Below, in pieces: positions 9,579 to 18,855 of a DNA stretch of 64,000 bases; the stretch's first letter is position 1, and every line of letters begins with the position of its first letter. Position numbers and translations under genes: made by a program. The notes beneath the pieces were generated by a model. That model saw only the letters and a program-made list of their open reading frames with translations, was not told the DNA's origin and ran no database searches. Origin of the DNA: Desulfoprunum benzoelyticum (GTDB lineage: Bacteria > Desulfobacterota > Desulfobulbia > Desulfobulbales > Desulfocapsaceae); assembly GCF_014201505.1 (NCBI RefSeq), contig NZ_JACHEO010000015.1:30572-94571 (forward strand). Reading direction: 5' to 3'.

Positions 9579-11792
9579 ATGACCAGACAAGTAATCATGG
9601 CCCTTGCGGGCAACCCCAACGCCGGCAAAACCACTTTGTTCAACCAACTCACCGGCGCCCGGCAGCACGTCGGCAACTACCCCGGCATTACCGTCGACCA
9701 CAAGGAAGGACTGCTCGAGCACCAGGGAACGAGAATTACCATCACCGATCTCCCCGGCACCTACTCGATGACCGCCTACTCGGCCGAGGAACTGGTCGCC
9801 CGCGATTACCTGATCAGCAACCGCCCGGAGGTCGTCATCAACATCGTCGATGCCTCCAACCTCGAGCGCAATCTCTACCTGACCTGCCAGTTTCTCGAAC
9901 TCGGCGTGCCGCTCGTCATCGCCCTGAACATGGTGGATGTGGCACGCGATCGCGGCATTGAGATCAAGGCCGACAAACTCGCTGACCTCCTGGGAGTTCC
10001 CGTCGTGCCGATCATCGCCCGTTCCGGGTTCGGCAAGGATAAATTGATCGACGAAGCCCTTGCCGTTGCCGCCAGAAAACAGTCGTGGCAGCCACGCGAC
10101 ATCTCCTACGGCGACGACCTCGATGCCGCAATCGCCGCGCTGGTGCCGAAGATCGAGGCGACGCATTTCGTCGACGGACTGTACCCGCCGCGATACATCG
10201 CTCTCAAATACCTTGAGAACGATGAACAGATCCTGGCGAAGGGAAAAGACACCGACCCGGCAACCGCCGCCGAGCTTGAGGCCATTGTCAACTCGGTCTG
10301 CGAACACACGACCAAAACGCTCGACGTCTACCCGGAAGCAATCATCGCCGACCACCGTTATGGGTTCATCAAGTCGATCATCCGCCAGGGAGTCGTGACT
10401 CACAAGTTCGACACCGATCGCCTCTACACCTCCGACCGGATCGACCAGGTGCTCACCAACCGCCTGATCGGACCGGTGATCATGCTGGCGATCCTGTTCG
10501 GGGTCTACCAGTTCACCTTCTCCTGGAGCGAACTGCCGGTGGCCCTGCTCGAGGATTTTTTCGGCTGGCTCTCCGCTGCAACCGAGACGATCCTCCCCGA
10601 CGGCCGCCTCAAATCCCTCGTGATCTCCGGAATCATCGGCGGCGTCGGCGGCGTTCTCGGTTTTGTGCCGCTGATCATGTTCATGTTTTTCGCCATCGCC
10701 ATCCTCGAAGACTCGGGCTACCTCGCCCGGGTCGCCTACATGATGGACCGGGTCTTCAGGATCTTCGGCCTGCACGGCTCTTCGGTGATGCCGTTCATCG
10801 TTTCCGGCGGCATTGCCGGCGGCTGCGCCGTCCCCGGGGTCATGGCCACCCGCACCCTGCGGTCGCCAAAGGAGCGGATGGCCACCCTGCTGACCGTCCC
10901 GTTCATGAATTGCGGCGCCAAGATGCCGGTACTGGCCCTGCTGATCGGCGCCTTCTTCAGCGACAACAAGGCCCAGTACATGTTCCTCTTCACCATGCTG
11001 GCCTGGATCGTCGCCCTGCTGGCCGCCAGACTGCTGCGCTCGACGGTGCTGCGCGGGGCGCCGACGCCGTTTGTCATGGAACTGCCGCCCTACCGTTTCC
11101 CCACCATGCGCGGGCTGCTCATTCACACCTGGGAGCGGACCTGGCAGTACATCAAAAAGGCGGGGACAGTCATTCTCGGGATCTCGATCCTGCTGTGGGC
11201 GATGATGACTTTCCCGCAACTCCCGGCCGAACGGTTGGCCGGCTACGAGGCGATGCGGCAGAATATTGCCTCCGGGTACGACGAGACTATCGTTGCCGAA
11301 CAGGCCCAGGAACGCACCGTGCTCTCCGCGGCAGCGACGGATCTTGCCGGACAGCTGCAGGAAATCAACAAAAGGGAGGCCGAGGAGGCGTTACGCCATT
11401 CACTCGCCGGCAGGATCGGCATCGCCGTCGAAACGGTATCACACCTCGCCGGTTTCGACTGGCGCACCAATATCGCCCTGATCGGCGGGTTTGCCGCCAA
11501 GGAGGTCATCATCTCGACCCTCGGTACCGCCTACTCGATGGGGGAGGTAAATACGGACCAAACGGAATCGCTCGGCGAGCGTCTTAAAAAGGATTCGAAC
11601 TGGAACCGGGTCGTAGCGGTCGCCGCCCTGGTCTTCATCATGTTCTATGCCCCCTGTTTCGTCACTGTGATCTGCATCGCCCGGGAGGCATCATGGCGAT
11701 GGGCCCTGTTCTCGATCGGCTTCAATACCGTTTTCGCCTTCATCCTTGCCGTGCTCGTGTTCCAGATCGGCAGTTTCTTCCATCTCGGCTAG
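9579..11792 (+). CDS. feoB: Ferrous iron transporter B (GTPase-coupled)
   Basis: 737 residues. An inner-membrane Fe(II) transporter. The N-terminal G domain shows G1 GNPNAGKTT (near residue 10), switch residues GITVDHKEG, G3 DLPGTYS and G4 NMVD. It is followed by a helical regulatory stretch and a membrane part with two Gate domains (VSGGIAGGCAVPGVMATRT and the second GGFAAKEVIISTLGT region). An AGGA site precedes the ATG at 9579. The frame is open further upstream, but the GTPase start MTRQVIMALAGNP fits the family. In anaerobes this is the main iron importer. Confidence 0.97.
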   Translation: MTRQVIMALAGNPNAGKTTLFNQLTGARQHVGNYPGITVDHKEGLLEHQGTRITITDLPGTYSMTAYSAEELVARDYLISNRPEVVINIVDASNLERNLYLTCQFLELGVPLVIALNMVDVARDRGIEIKADKLADLLGVPVVPIIARSGFGKDKLIDEALAVAARKQSWQPRDISYGDDLDAAIAALVPKIEATHFVDGLYPPRYIALKYLENDEQILAKGKDTDPATAAELEAIVNSVCEHTTKTLDVYPEAIIADHRYGFIKSIIRQGVVTHKFDTDRLYTSDRIDQVLTNRLIGPVIMLAILFGVYQFTFSWSELPVALLEDFFGWLSAATETILPDGRLKSLVISGIIGGVGGVLGFVPLIMFMFFAIAILEDSGYLARVAYMMDRVFRIFGLHGSSVMPFIVSGGIAGGCAVPGVMATRTLRSPKERMATLLTVPFMNCGAKMPVLALLIGAFFSDNKAQYMFLFTMLAWIVALLAARLLRSTVLRGAPTPFVMELPPYRFPTMRGLLIHTWERTWQYIKKAGTVILGISILLWAMMTFPQLPAERLAGYEAMRQNIASGYDETIVAEQAQERTVLSAAATDLAGQLQEINKREAEEALRHSLAGRIGIAVETVSHLAGFDWRTNIALIGGFAAKEVIISTLGTAYSMGEVNTDQTESLGERLKKDSNWNRVVAVAALVFIMFYAPCFVTVICIAREASWRWALFSIGFNTVFAFILAVLVFQIGSFFHLG

Positions 11793-11851
11793 GACCCGGC
11801 GATCGGGGCCCATCACCGTCCAGCGACGACAACGGGCTCCGGTTACCGCGG

Positions 11852-12250
11852 TTATTCGATACGAATTGAGCCGATTCCGGAGAGTGTTTCCCGGTCCTCC
11901 TCCGGTTCGACAATGGTCTTGACGACCGGCCGGGCGGCGGGAACGATTCTCTCCCGAATGACCGGCTGAGGTTGCAGCGACGGTTGCCTCACCACTCGCC
12001 CTTCCTCCACGTCCTCCACTACATCCTCTTCATCCTCTACATCCACTTCCGGTTTGATCGGAATCTGACCCAATGGCTGTTTGAACACGGCGATAATGCC
12101 GTCGCGGGTCTCAATCATCGAAATCAGCTCCCACCCCGTCGCTCCGAACTCGTTGAGCGACAGTTCGATCTCCGACTCATCCAGAAAGACGTTGCCGAGC
12201 AGCCCTTCCTTTTTCAATTCAAACAGAACTGTTTTATAGCTCCAGCGCAT
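11852..12250 (-). CDS. DUF4177-like small protein
   Basis: 132 residues. The first 60 residues look like DUF4177: YKTVLFELKKEG, then LNEFGATGWELISMI, then an IIAVFKQ strand. The remainder is acidic and low complexity (DVEDEEDVVEDVEEG), then proline- and arginine-rich. Function unknown. It starts 23 bases after the MORN gene on the same strand and is the last gene of the long minus-strand chain. An in-frame TTG two codons earlier is an alternative start. Confidence 0.7.
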   Translation of the reverse strand: MRWSYKTVLFELKKEGLLGNVFLDESEIELSLNEFGATGWELISMIETRDGIIAVFKQPLGQIPIKPEVDVEDEEDVVEDVEEGRVVRQPSLQPQPVIRERIVPAARPVVKTIVEPEEDRETLSGIGSIRIE

Positions 12251-12273
12251 CCTCAATCAACCCTCATCCTTAC

Positions 12274-14043
12274 TCATGACTTTTTTGATCCGATAAATCT
12301 GTTGTTGTCGAACAAACCTTCGTACACCTTGCCTGTTTTCATCTCCAGACGCCCCTGCCCATTGCGCTTGCCACGCCGGAACCCGCCCTCGTAGCGGCTG
12401 CCGTCCTTGCCGACCAGCACCCCTTCTCCATCCGGCAGGTCATCCTTGAAATCGCCCTTGTATACCGATCCATCCGGATAGCGCAGTTTTCCCCTGCCGT
12501 TGAACTCGCCGCCGGCAAATTCGCCGCTGTAATGACTGCCGTCGGCAAAACTGTATTCCCCTTTGCCTGAAAACAGATCGGCCTTGAACTGGCCGACATA
12601 TGTAGTTCCGTCGGAATAGGAGAAAGTTCCCTTCCCCTCCTTCAGACCGGCGCGGAAATTGCCATCATACTCGCGGCCATCGACATAACGGTAGACTCCT
12701 TTGCCCTCGAACTTCCCGCGCGAGAAAACCCCCTTGTAGGTATCGCCGCCTGGCAGCAGCAGCGAGCCTTTGCCGTCCATGTACCCATCCTTGGTCATTC
12801 CCTCGTAGACCCGACCATCCGGGAAGACAACCTGAACCCTGCCGTTTGCCGCCCCGCCGCTGGCGGCGATGAGAATCCGGCCGCCCTCGAAGCGATAGTC
12901 GTCGGGCTGGCCGGTGCCGCCGGGCGTTGATCGAACCGGTTCGGAGGGTTCGTCCTCGACCTCCGATTCCGGCTTCAGCAGCCAGTCGGGGACTTCGTCG
13001 TCCTGGCCGGTCATGATCGCCGGCGCCGACGCCGGTGCGGATGCAGAGGCCGGTTTGCCGTCGACGAAAGCCCCCCGGTATCTGCGGCCGTCGACATAAC
13101 GGATCGAACCCCGGCCATGCATGACGTCACCCGCGAAATCGCCCTTGTAGACACTGCCGTCGGCGAGGGTCAATGTGCCCTTTCCGTGCCGCCTGCCGTG
13201 GGAGAAATCGCCTTCATAGCGGCTACCGTCGACATATTCGCGAATGCCCCGGCCCTCCTCGCGATCCTCGGCAAACAGACCTTCATACCAGGATCCATCG
13301 GCGTAGTCCATCCTTCCTTTGCCGTGCCGCAATCCATCCTTGAACGCCCCCTTGTAGGTCCCCCCGCCGGGATAGCGTTTGATGCCCTCGCCATGCGGCT
13401 TGTCGTCGCTGAAGCTTCCCTCGAATTCCTCGCCGTTGGCGGCGGTGTATACCCCGAATCCATGGCGGGCCGAGCCGCGAAAATCGCCGGTGTAAGATCC
13501 GCCGTTTATATATTTGCGGGTGCCTCGCCCCTCGGGCCTGCCGTTGCGGAACTCCCCCTCGTACCAGGTGCCGTCGGGGTAGGTGAGCTTGCCATGGCCG
13601 TCGACGGTGTTGTTCAGAAACCGCCCCTTGTACTCCCTTCCGTCGGGGTAGAACAGGATGCCTTCCCCATGATACCGGCCGCTGTCAAACTCACCCATAT
13701 ACTGCAGGCCATCACTGCGAACCAGTGTCCCCTTGCCATGAAAGAGGTTGTCACGGAACCCCCCCTCGTAGCTCACTCCTTTCGGGCCGGTCATCCGACC
13801 GGGACCGTAGAGCCGACCGTTGCGGAACTGTCCGCTGTACTGAACCCCATTGGGCAGGACCAGGGAACCGGCGCCGCTGATGAGGCCATTTTTGAATTCC
13901 CCCTGATAACGCCGGCCGTCCTTGTGGACCAACACTCCACTGCCATTGCGGCAGTCCCCTTGAAGGCATTCGGCGGCCGGCAGAGACGGCGCCGACAGGA
14001 TCGCGAGAAGGGCAAGACAGATATGCACTGCGGGATGTTTCAT
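12274..14043 (-). CDS. Secreted MORN-repeat protein (21 repeats)
   Basis: 589 residues. A signal peptide (MKHPAVHICLALLAILSAPSLPAA) is followed by 13 tandem 23-residue MORN repeats (pattern Y-x-G-x-F-x-x-G-x-x-x-G-x-G with a PDG-like turn). An Ala/Pro- and acid-rich linker of about 75 residues follows (about 310-385), then a block of 8 more repeats to the C-terminus. MORN repeats form long curved beta sheets, often linked to membranes or protein scaffolds. The ATG at 14043 has GGAGG upstream; an earlier TTG would translate that site. It lies 36 bases after avtA. The cargo or partner is unknown. Confidence 0.88.
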   Translation of the reverse strand: MKHPAVHICLALLAILSAPSLPAAECLQGDCRNGSGVLVHKDGRRYQGEFKNGLISGAGSLVLPNGVQYSGQFRNGRLYGPGRMTGPKGVSYEGGFRDNLFHGKGTLVRSDGLQYMGEFDSGRYHGEGILFYPDGREYKGRFLNNTVDGHGKLTYPDGTWYEGEFRNGRPEGRGTRKYINGGSYTGDFRGSARHGFGVYTAANGEEFEGSFSDDKPHGEGIKRYPGGGTYKGAFKDGLRHGKGRMDYADGSWYEGLFAEDREEGRGIREYVDGSRYEGDFSHGRRHGKGTLTLADGSVYKGDFAGDVMHGRGSIRYVDGRRYRGAFVDGKPASASAPASAPAIMTGQDDEVPDWLLKPESEVEDEPSEPVRSTPGGTGQPDDYRFEGGRILIAASGGAANGRVQVVFPDGRVYEGMTKDGYMDGKGSLLLPGGDTYKGVFSRGKFEGKGVYRYVDGREYDGNFRAGLKEGKGTFSYSDGTTYVGQFKADLFSGKGEYSFADGSHYSGEFAGGEFNGRGKLRYPDGSVYKGDFKDDLPDGEGVLVGKDGSRYEGGFRRGKRNGQGRLEMKTGKVYEGLFDNNRFIGSKKS

Positions 14044-14079
14044 GGATCGACAGACCTCCAAAAGTAGACGACGAGATGA

Positions 14080-15345
14080 CTATTGACCCGAATCTGCATA
14101 GGCCTTTCGAGCCTCGCGGCCGATGATGGCAATGCCGTTGGCCACATCTTCATCGTTCTGAGAATAGGTGACTCGAACACATTCCTGCCGATGTCGCCAC
14201 TCCTCCTTCAAGCCCGGAAAGAAATAATGCCCGGAGACGACCAGAGCGCCCCGGCGCTTCAGCCGGCGGTAGAAATCGAGGCTCGACAGCGGCAGCCCCT
14301 CGAACCACAGCCACAGGAACATCGCCCCCTCCGGCTTGTGGATCCGGTAGGGCAGGCCGGCGCATTCCCGGCGAACGGCCGCCACCGCCTTTTCCATCTT
14401 GCGGCGGTAGAAAGGGCCGATGAGATTACGGCTGAGATCGACGACCTCGCCGGAGGCAAACAGTTTTCCCGTCACCATGGCGCCGAAACTGCCCGGCGAC
14501 AACGACATGATGGCATTCATGCTGGCGAGGGCGCGGACGATCTCCGGCCGGGCGACGATGATGCCGGTCCGGACCGCCGGCAGCCCGAGTTTGGAAAGCG
14601 ACAGGCAGACGACGGTGTTGTCGTTCCAGAACGGGGCGGCCTCGGCATAGACCATCCCCGGGAAGGGAAGGCCGTAGGCATTGTCGATGATCAGCGGGAC
14701 GCCATGCGTCCGGGCCAGGCGGTCGAGGGCCTGGACTTCACTGTCGGTAATGACGTTGCCGGTCGGATTGGTCGGGCGCGAAACGCATATTGCCCCGATA
14801 TCAGGGGTGATCTCAAGGGCGTCGAAATCAATGTGGTACTTGAACAGATCATCGCCGATCCGCTCGATTTTCGGCCTGGTGGCAACAAAGAAATCGTCGC
14901 ACAGGCCAAGATCGGCATAGCCGATATATTCAGGGGCCAGCGGCAGGCAGATCTTCCTGCGGCTGCCGTCGGGATAGACGCCGGCCAGGAGGTTGAAGAG
15001 CATGAAGAAGGCGGTCTGGCTGCCGTTGGTGAGGCAGATGTTTTCCGGTCCGACCGGCCAGCCGCACTGCCGGGACAGCAGCTCGGCGAGGGCATCGATG
15101 AATGCCGCATCGCCCTGGGGCGGGCTGTAGGCCCCGACCAGTTCCCGGAAGGCCGCCAGATCGCCGCAGATTTCCTGGAGATTGCGGCGCAGCAGGTCCT
15201 GGAATTCTGGGACATGGCCGGGATTGCCTCCCCCCATCATCATCATTTCCCCAGCGTATTCGCTGCGGGCCGACCCCAGGTCATCCATCAGCGAGAGGAT
15301 GCCGGCGTCGCAGGTCAGTCGTTGCCCAAATTTAGAAAAGCGCAT
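14080..15345 (-). CDS. avtA: Valine-pyruvate transaminase
   Basis: 421 residues, the length of E. coli AvtA. A PLP fold-type I aminotransferase exchanging amino groups between valine and pyruvate (alanine). It strongly resembles AvtA throughout: MMMGGGNPGHVPE, LTNGSQTAFF, PLAPEYIGYAD, SRPTNPTGNVI, IIDNAYG, the PLP-lysine segment LSLSKLGLP, and HKPEGAMFLWLWF. The start MRFSKFGQRL aligns with the E. coli start; upstream codons are probably not translated. It lies 31 bases after the Gate-domain gene. Confidence 0.93.
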   Translation of the reverse strand: MRFSKFGQRLTCDAGILSLMDDLGSARSEYAGEMMMMGGGNPGHVPEFQDLLRRNLQEICGDLAAFRELVGAYSPPQGDAAFIDALAELLSRQCGWPVGPENICLTNGSQTAFFMLFNLLAGVYPDGSRRKICLPLAPEYIGYADLGLCDDFFVATRPKIERIGDDLFKYHIDFDALEITPDIGAICVSRPTNPTGNVITDSEVQALDRLARTHGVPLIIDNAYGLPFPGMVYAEAAPFWNDNTVVCLSLSKLGLPAVRTGIIVARPEIVRALASMNAIMSLSPGSFGAMVTGKLFASGEVVDLSRNLIGPFYRRKMEKAVAAVRRECAGLPYRIHKPEGAMFLWLWFEGLPLSSLDFYRRLKRRGALVVSGHYFFPGLKEEWRHRQECVRVTYSQNDEDVANGIAIIGREARKAYADSGQ

Positions 15346-15376
15346 AGCAATGTGAGACAGCAGCCTGTACCGCCAT

Positions 15377-16369
15377 TCAGGCCGTTCCTGTCGGGATCCT
15401 TGTCTTTCGTTGTTCAATGAAGCGAGCCAGGCGGACAATAGCGAACACTATACCAAGAGAAAAAAGAATCCTCCCCCAAAATATGCCGCCGAGCCTGCCG
15501 CCAAGGGCCATCATCAGCAGGGTGTCTTCGACCAGGGAGTGGCAGATCCCCATCAGGGCCATCGAATAGAAGATCTCCCGGCGATCGAGCTTGCCCGAGC
15601 AGGCCTCGCGGATGATCAGGGCGCCGCCGTAACTGAGCCCCATGACCATGCCGACGACGGTCAGCGGCGCCGCCTGCCGGCTCATGCCGAAAACCGGCAG
15701 GACCGGGCCGAGCAGCCGCTCGAACAACGTCAGGACCCCGATCGCCCGAAGAATCCGCATGCAGATCATGATGCCGAAGATCACCAGGATGATCATGCCG
15801 ACGTTGATGATCTGGTCGGCGGCCCAGGCGCCGAGACCACGCTCGACCTCGCCGGTGCGGAACAGCAGCCGGGCCGGTTCCTGCCACAGGTGGAGCAACC
15901 GGCACAACCGGTCGAGCAGGACGGCATAGACGATCGCTCCGCCGACCCGCAGGATCGCAATCGGCAGCACCGCCGCCCCGGCCCTTCTGCTGATGCTCAG
16001 CTCCAGCGGCAGGGAGTGGGCGATCAACATGATCGAACACAGGATCGTGACCTGCGCCCCTGTCAGCGACAGGCCGGGCGCCAGGGCGGCAAAGACCGCC
16101 ATGCCGCCGTAGATGCTGGTCAGCATCGCCGTCGCCCAGACCAGGCCGAGGGAGCCGGGCAATCCGACCAGACTCATCACCGGTTCGAGCAGGTAGCTGA
16201 GCCAGGTGATCATCCCCAGTTCCTCGAGGATCTTGGTCAGGATCACTACCGGCACGGTGATCTTGATCAGTTCCCAACTGGTGAGCGCTGTTTCATGCAA
16301 CAGGGAGAGAATCCATGTCCGGAGCGCGGCTCCGCGGCCGGACATGACGTTGTTTTTCGTTTCAAGCAC
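15377..16369 (-). CDS. Nucleoside-recognition (Gate) domain membrane protein
   Basis: 330 residues, about eight hydrophobic segments. Gate-domain proteins are found in FeoB, nucleoside transporters and spore maturation proteins SpmA/SpmB; this one resembles the stand-alone type with two Gate halves. The region GLSYGGALIIREACSGKLDRREIFYSMALMGICHSLVEDTLL is the best-conserved part. Substrate unknown. The GTG at 16369 is preferred because GGGAGG lies six bases upstream; it overlaps the MFS stop by 8 bases, which suggests coupled translation. Confidence 0.78.
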   Translation of the reverse strand: MLETKNNVMSGRGAALRTWILSLLHETALTSWELIKITVPVVILTKILEELGMITWLSYLLEPVMSLVGLPGSLGLVWATAMLTSIYGGMAVFAALAPGLSLTGAQVTILCSIMLIAHSLPLELSISRRAGAAVLPIAILRVGGAIVYAVLLDRLCRLLHLWQEPARLLFRTGEVERGLGAWAADQIINVGMIILVIFGIMICMRILRAIGVLTLFERLLGPVLPVFGMSRQAAPLTVVGMVMGLSYGGALIIREACSGKLDRREIFYSMALMGICHSLVEDTLLMMALGGRLGGIFWGRILFSLGIVFAIVRLARFIEQRKTRIPTGTA

Positions 16370-17609
16370 CGGTGTCCTCCCTGTTCGTTGGCTCTTTGCA
16401 TTCCATGGTCCTCGCCACCTCCAGTCGCAGGATGATCGCGGCAAGGACGGCGGCAGTCGTCATCGCCAGTCCGGCGAAGACAAAACCGGCACCGAGATTG
16501 AAGCGATCGCCGATGCCGCCGATCAGGGTCGGCATCACTCCGCCGCCGATCAGAAACGCCATCGGGATGCAGAGGGAGACCGCCGCCGCCCCCAGCTTCC
16601 TCCCCCCCAGCGTGCTGAGGACGGCGAAGGCCGAGGGGAAGAAACAGACGGCGACCATCGGCTGGAGAAAGACCGCGGCAAGCAGCGGAACGCCGGACAG
16701 GAGGCCGATCGGAATCGTCAGCAGGCCGGCGAGCAGCAGGGCGGCCACCATCATCTGCCGGTTGCCGTACCGATCGCCGAGCCACCCGGCCGGAAGCGGC
16801 ATGATGATGGTGCAGAACCGCGACAGCGACAGGAGACGGTTGGCACTGTCGGCATCGATTCCCTGGCCGGTGACCAGCAGCAACGGCAGCATCGCGTAGA
16901 CCCCCATGGTCGAACAGATGGCCAGGGAAAACAGCAGGATCATCAGCCAGAACTGCGGCATGGCAAGAAAGACGCGAAAGACGGCGGGATCGAGGGGAAC
17001 CCCCCGATCCTTACCACCCCGTCCCTTCAGACCGTACAGCACCGCCATCACGATCAGGCAGAAACCGATGACCTCGAGCCCATGGCGCCAGGTCGACCAC
17101 TCCACCATCACCCCGCAGATCAGCGGTGCAATGATGAAACCGATATTCGGCGCCAGTTCGTGAACGGCAATGCCACGCCCCCAGAAAGACGGGGCCACCA
17201 TCCGGGTGATAGTCGACAGGGCCGCCGGCAGGTAGAGACCGGAGGCGAGGCCGAGGCCGAACAGGGCGGCTCGGATGCCGTTCATGGTCTCGCAATGGGA
17301 AAGAATGACGAGGGCAGAGCCGGCGGCCAGGGTCGACAGAACAATCGTGCGTTTGAAGGTGATGCGTGCCGAGACGAATCCGGAGAACAGGACCGAGGGG
17401 AAATACCCGGCGGAAATCCACAGAAAAAAGGACCCCGAAACCGTATGACCGAACCCGAGTTCCCGCTCAATCTGCGGCAGCAGCGGTGAAAAAATTATCC
17501 GGGAGAGGAAATTGAGGAGAAAGAGCGAAGACAGGAAGAGTATCTGCGGCAATACCCGTCGGAACGGCAGGTAGCCGCCGTTCTCCGTCGCCTGCGTGCC
17601 GATTGTCAT
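16362..17609 (-). CDS. Major facilitator superfamily transporter
   Basis: 415 residues with about 12 hydrophobic segments and a charged central loop (GLKGRGGKDRG, near 190-200). It is a typical MFS secondary carrier; a motif-A-like loop GDRYGNRQ lies in the second half. Substrate cannot be told. The start ATG shares one base with the sixA stop (TAATG), so it is probably co-translated with sixA. Confidence 0.85.
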   Translation of the reverse strand: MTIGTQATENGGYLPFRRVLPQILFLSSLFLLNFLSRIIFSPLLPQIERELGFGHTVSGSFFLWISAGYFPSVLFSGFVSARITFKRTIVLSTLAAGSALVILSHCETMNGIRAALFGLGLASGLYLPAALSTITRMVAPSFWGRGIAVHELAPNIGFIIAPLICGVMVEWSTWRHGLEVIGFCLIVMAVLYGLKGRGGKDRGVPLDPAVFRVFLAMPQFWLMILLFSLAICSTMGVYAMLPLLLVTGQGIDADSANRLLSLSRFCTIIMPLPAGWLGDRYGNRQMMVAALLLAGLLTIPIGLLSGVPLLAAVFLQPMVAVCFFPSAFAVLSTLGGRKLGAAAVSLCIPMAFLIGGGVMPTLIGGIGDRFNLGAGFVFAGLAMTTAAVLAAIILRLEVARTMECKEPTNREDTGA

Positions 17610-18112
17610 TATTTGCGGCCGGGATGTTTTTTGGGGTAGTCGAAGAACAGCAGACGACCGGAGCCTTCCCTGAGGTCCGACCATGACGGACAGTCAAATT
17701 CAATGGCAGCGATTCCGCATGTCGGGATATTGCCGATACTCCGCCCGGTCAGCCACTCGGCGAGGTCGGTGATGCCATAGTTGTGGCCGACGAGGGCCAG
17801 ATCCTCGAGGCTGTCCGGCACCCCGGCGATGGTCTGAAGCAGGGCCGGGATCTCGGCCATGTACAGGGCCGCATCAAGGACAATGGATTTTTCCGCGACA
17901 TGAACCGCCTCGGCGATGAACCGGGCCGTTTTCCTCGCCCTTTTCGCCGGACTGGCGACAATGAGGTCGAGGCGTATTCCATAGCCGGCCAGTCTCTGCC
18001 CCATGAAAGGGGCATCGGCCTTGCCGCGGTGGTTCAGCGGCCGGTCAAAATCACCGAGCCCCGGTTCCGCCCAGCTCGATTTGGCATGGCGGATCAGATA
18101 CAGCTTCTTCAC
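17609..18112 (-). CDS. sixA: SixA-type phosphohistidine phosphatase
   Basis: 167 residues. A histidine phosphatase with the RHG-type catalytic motif LIRHAKSSW at the N-terminus and the second active-site region LVGHNYGITDL near residue 117. E. coli SixA removes phosphate from phosphohistidine proteins such as NPr. The start codon is GTG and overlaps the ParA stop by four bases (GTGA). With the CHAD gene two genes upstream, a role in phosphate-group or polyphosphate control is plausible; this is inference from context. Confidence 0.88.
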   Translation of the reverse strand: MKKLYLIRHAKSSWAEPGLGDFDRPLNHRGKADAPFMGQRLAGYGIRLDLIVASPAKRARKTARFIAEAVHVAEKSIVLDAALYMAEIPALLQTIAGVPDSLEDLALVGHNYGITDLAEWLTGRSIGNIPTCGIAAIEFDCPSWSDLREGSGRLLFFDYPKKHPGRK

Positions 18113-18855
18113 ACCGGCTCACCCCTCTGCAAGACTTCCTGCCACAGCTTTTCGTACTGTCGGGCGGCCGGCGACTGCCGTGCCGTGGCCCCGACCGGCT
18201 GGCGGAGGATGCCCATTTTTTCGATCTCTGCCAGATAGGGGATAAAGGTCTTTAAAAACAACGGGTACTTGCTGTACTTATCCATCGTCGCCAGGTGCAT
18301 CGATTTCCGCCGTTCGACCATCGAAAAAAAGGCGATGATCTTGTTCCTGTCGGCGTTGAGCTTTTTGAACAGTTTGAGCAGCTGTTCCAGGGCAATCAGC
18401 GACAGAGTGGTGGGGACGACCGGACAAACGAGGATATCGGCCGCCTCGATGATGTTCTCCGACAACAGGGTCAGATTCGGGGGGCAGTCCAGGAAAAGGA
18501 TATCATACTCCTCGGCAAACGGGGCGAACAGCTTTGCCAGGGCCTGCCGCCGTTTTTTCTTGCTTAATTCATTGAGGGCGAGATCAAGGTTACGGAAAGA
18601 GAAATGTGCCGGCAGAAGGTCCAGGCCAGAAAAATCCGTCCCTCGGATATTCCTGGCGATATCGCCATCGAGGAGTTTGTCGCTGTTGAATTTTTTCTTC
18701 GCCTTGATTCGAAAATAATACGAGGCGGCCCCCTGTGAATCCATGTCACAGAGCAGGGTTCGCTGCCCGGACACAGAAGCGGCGTAGGCGAGATTGACGG
18801 CGGTGGCGGTTTTGCCCACCCCGCCCTTGCTGCTGTAGATCGCCACCGTTTTCAT
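18109..18855 (-). CDS. ParA/MinD-family ATPase
   Basis: 248 residues. Deviant Walker A motif SSKGGVGKTATAVNLA at the N-terminus, Walker A' region LLCDMDSQGAAS, and Walker B FLDCPPNLT near 125. These ATPases dimerise with ATP and position DNA, proteins or membrane assemblies. There is no ParB neighbour, so a chromosome segregation role is unlikely. It overlaps the CHAD gene by four bases (ATGA) and sixA by four, and is translated tightly with both. Confidence 0.9.
   Translation of the reverse strand: MKTVAIYSSKGGVGKTATAVNLAYAASVSGQRTLLCDMDSQGAASYYFRIKAKKKFNSDKLLDGDIARNIRGTDFSGLDLLPAHFSFRNLDLALNELSKKKRRQALAKLFAPFAEEYDILFLDCPPNLTLLSENIIEAADILVCPVVPTTLSLIALEQLLKLFKKLNADRNKIIAFFSMVERRKSMHLATMDKYSKYPLFLKTFIPYLAEIEKMGILRQPVGATARQSPAARQYEKLWQEVLQRGEPV

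Noticed and set aside
18109..18855. Chromosome-partition function for the ParA gene
   Set aside because: There is no ParB, no parS-like repeat and no origin-type neighbour; the overlap with CHAD and SixA genes favours another role.
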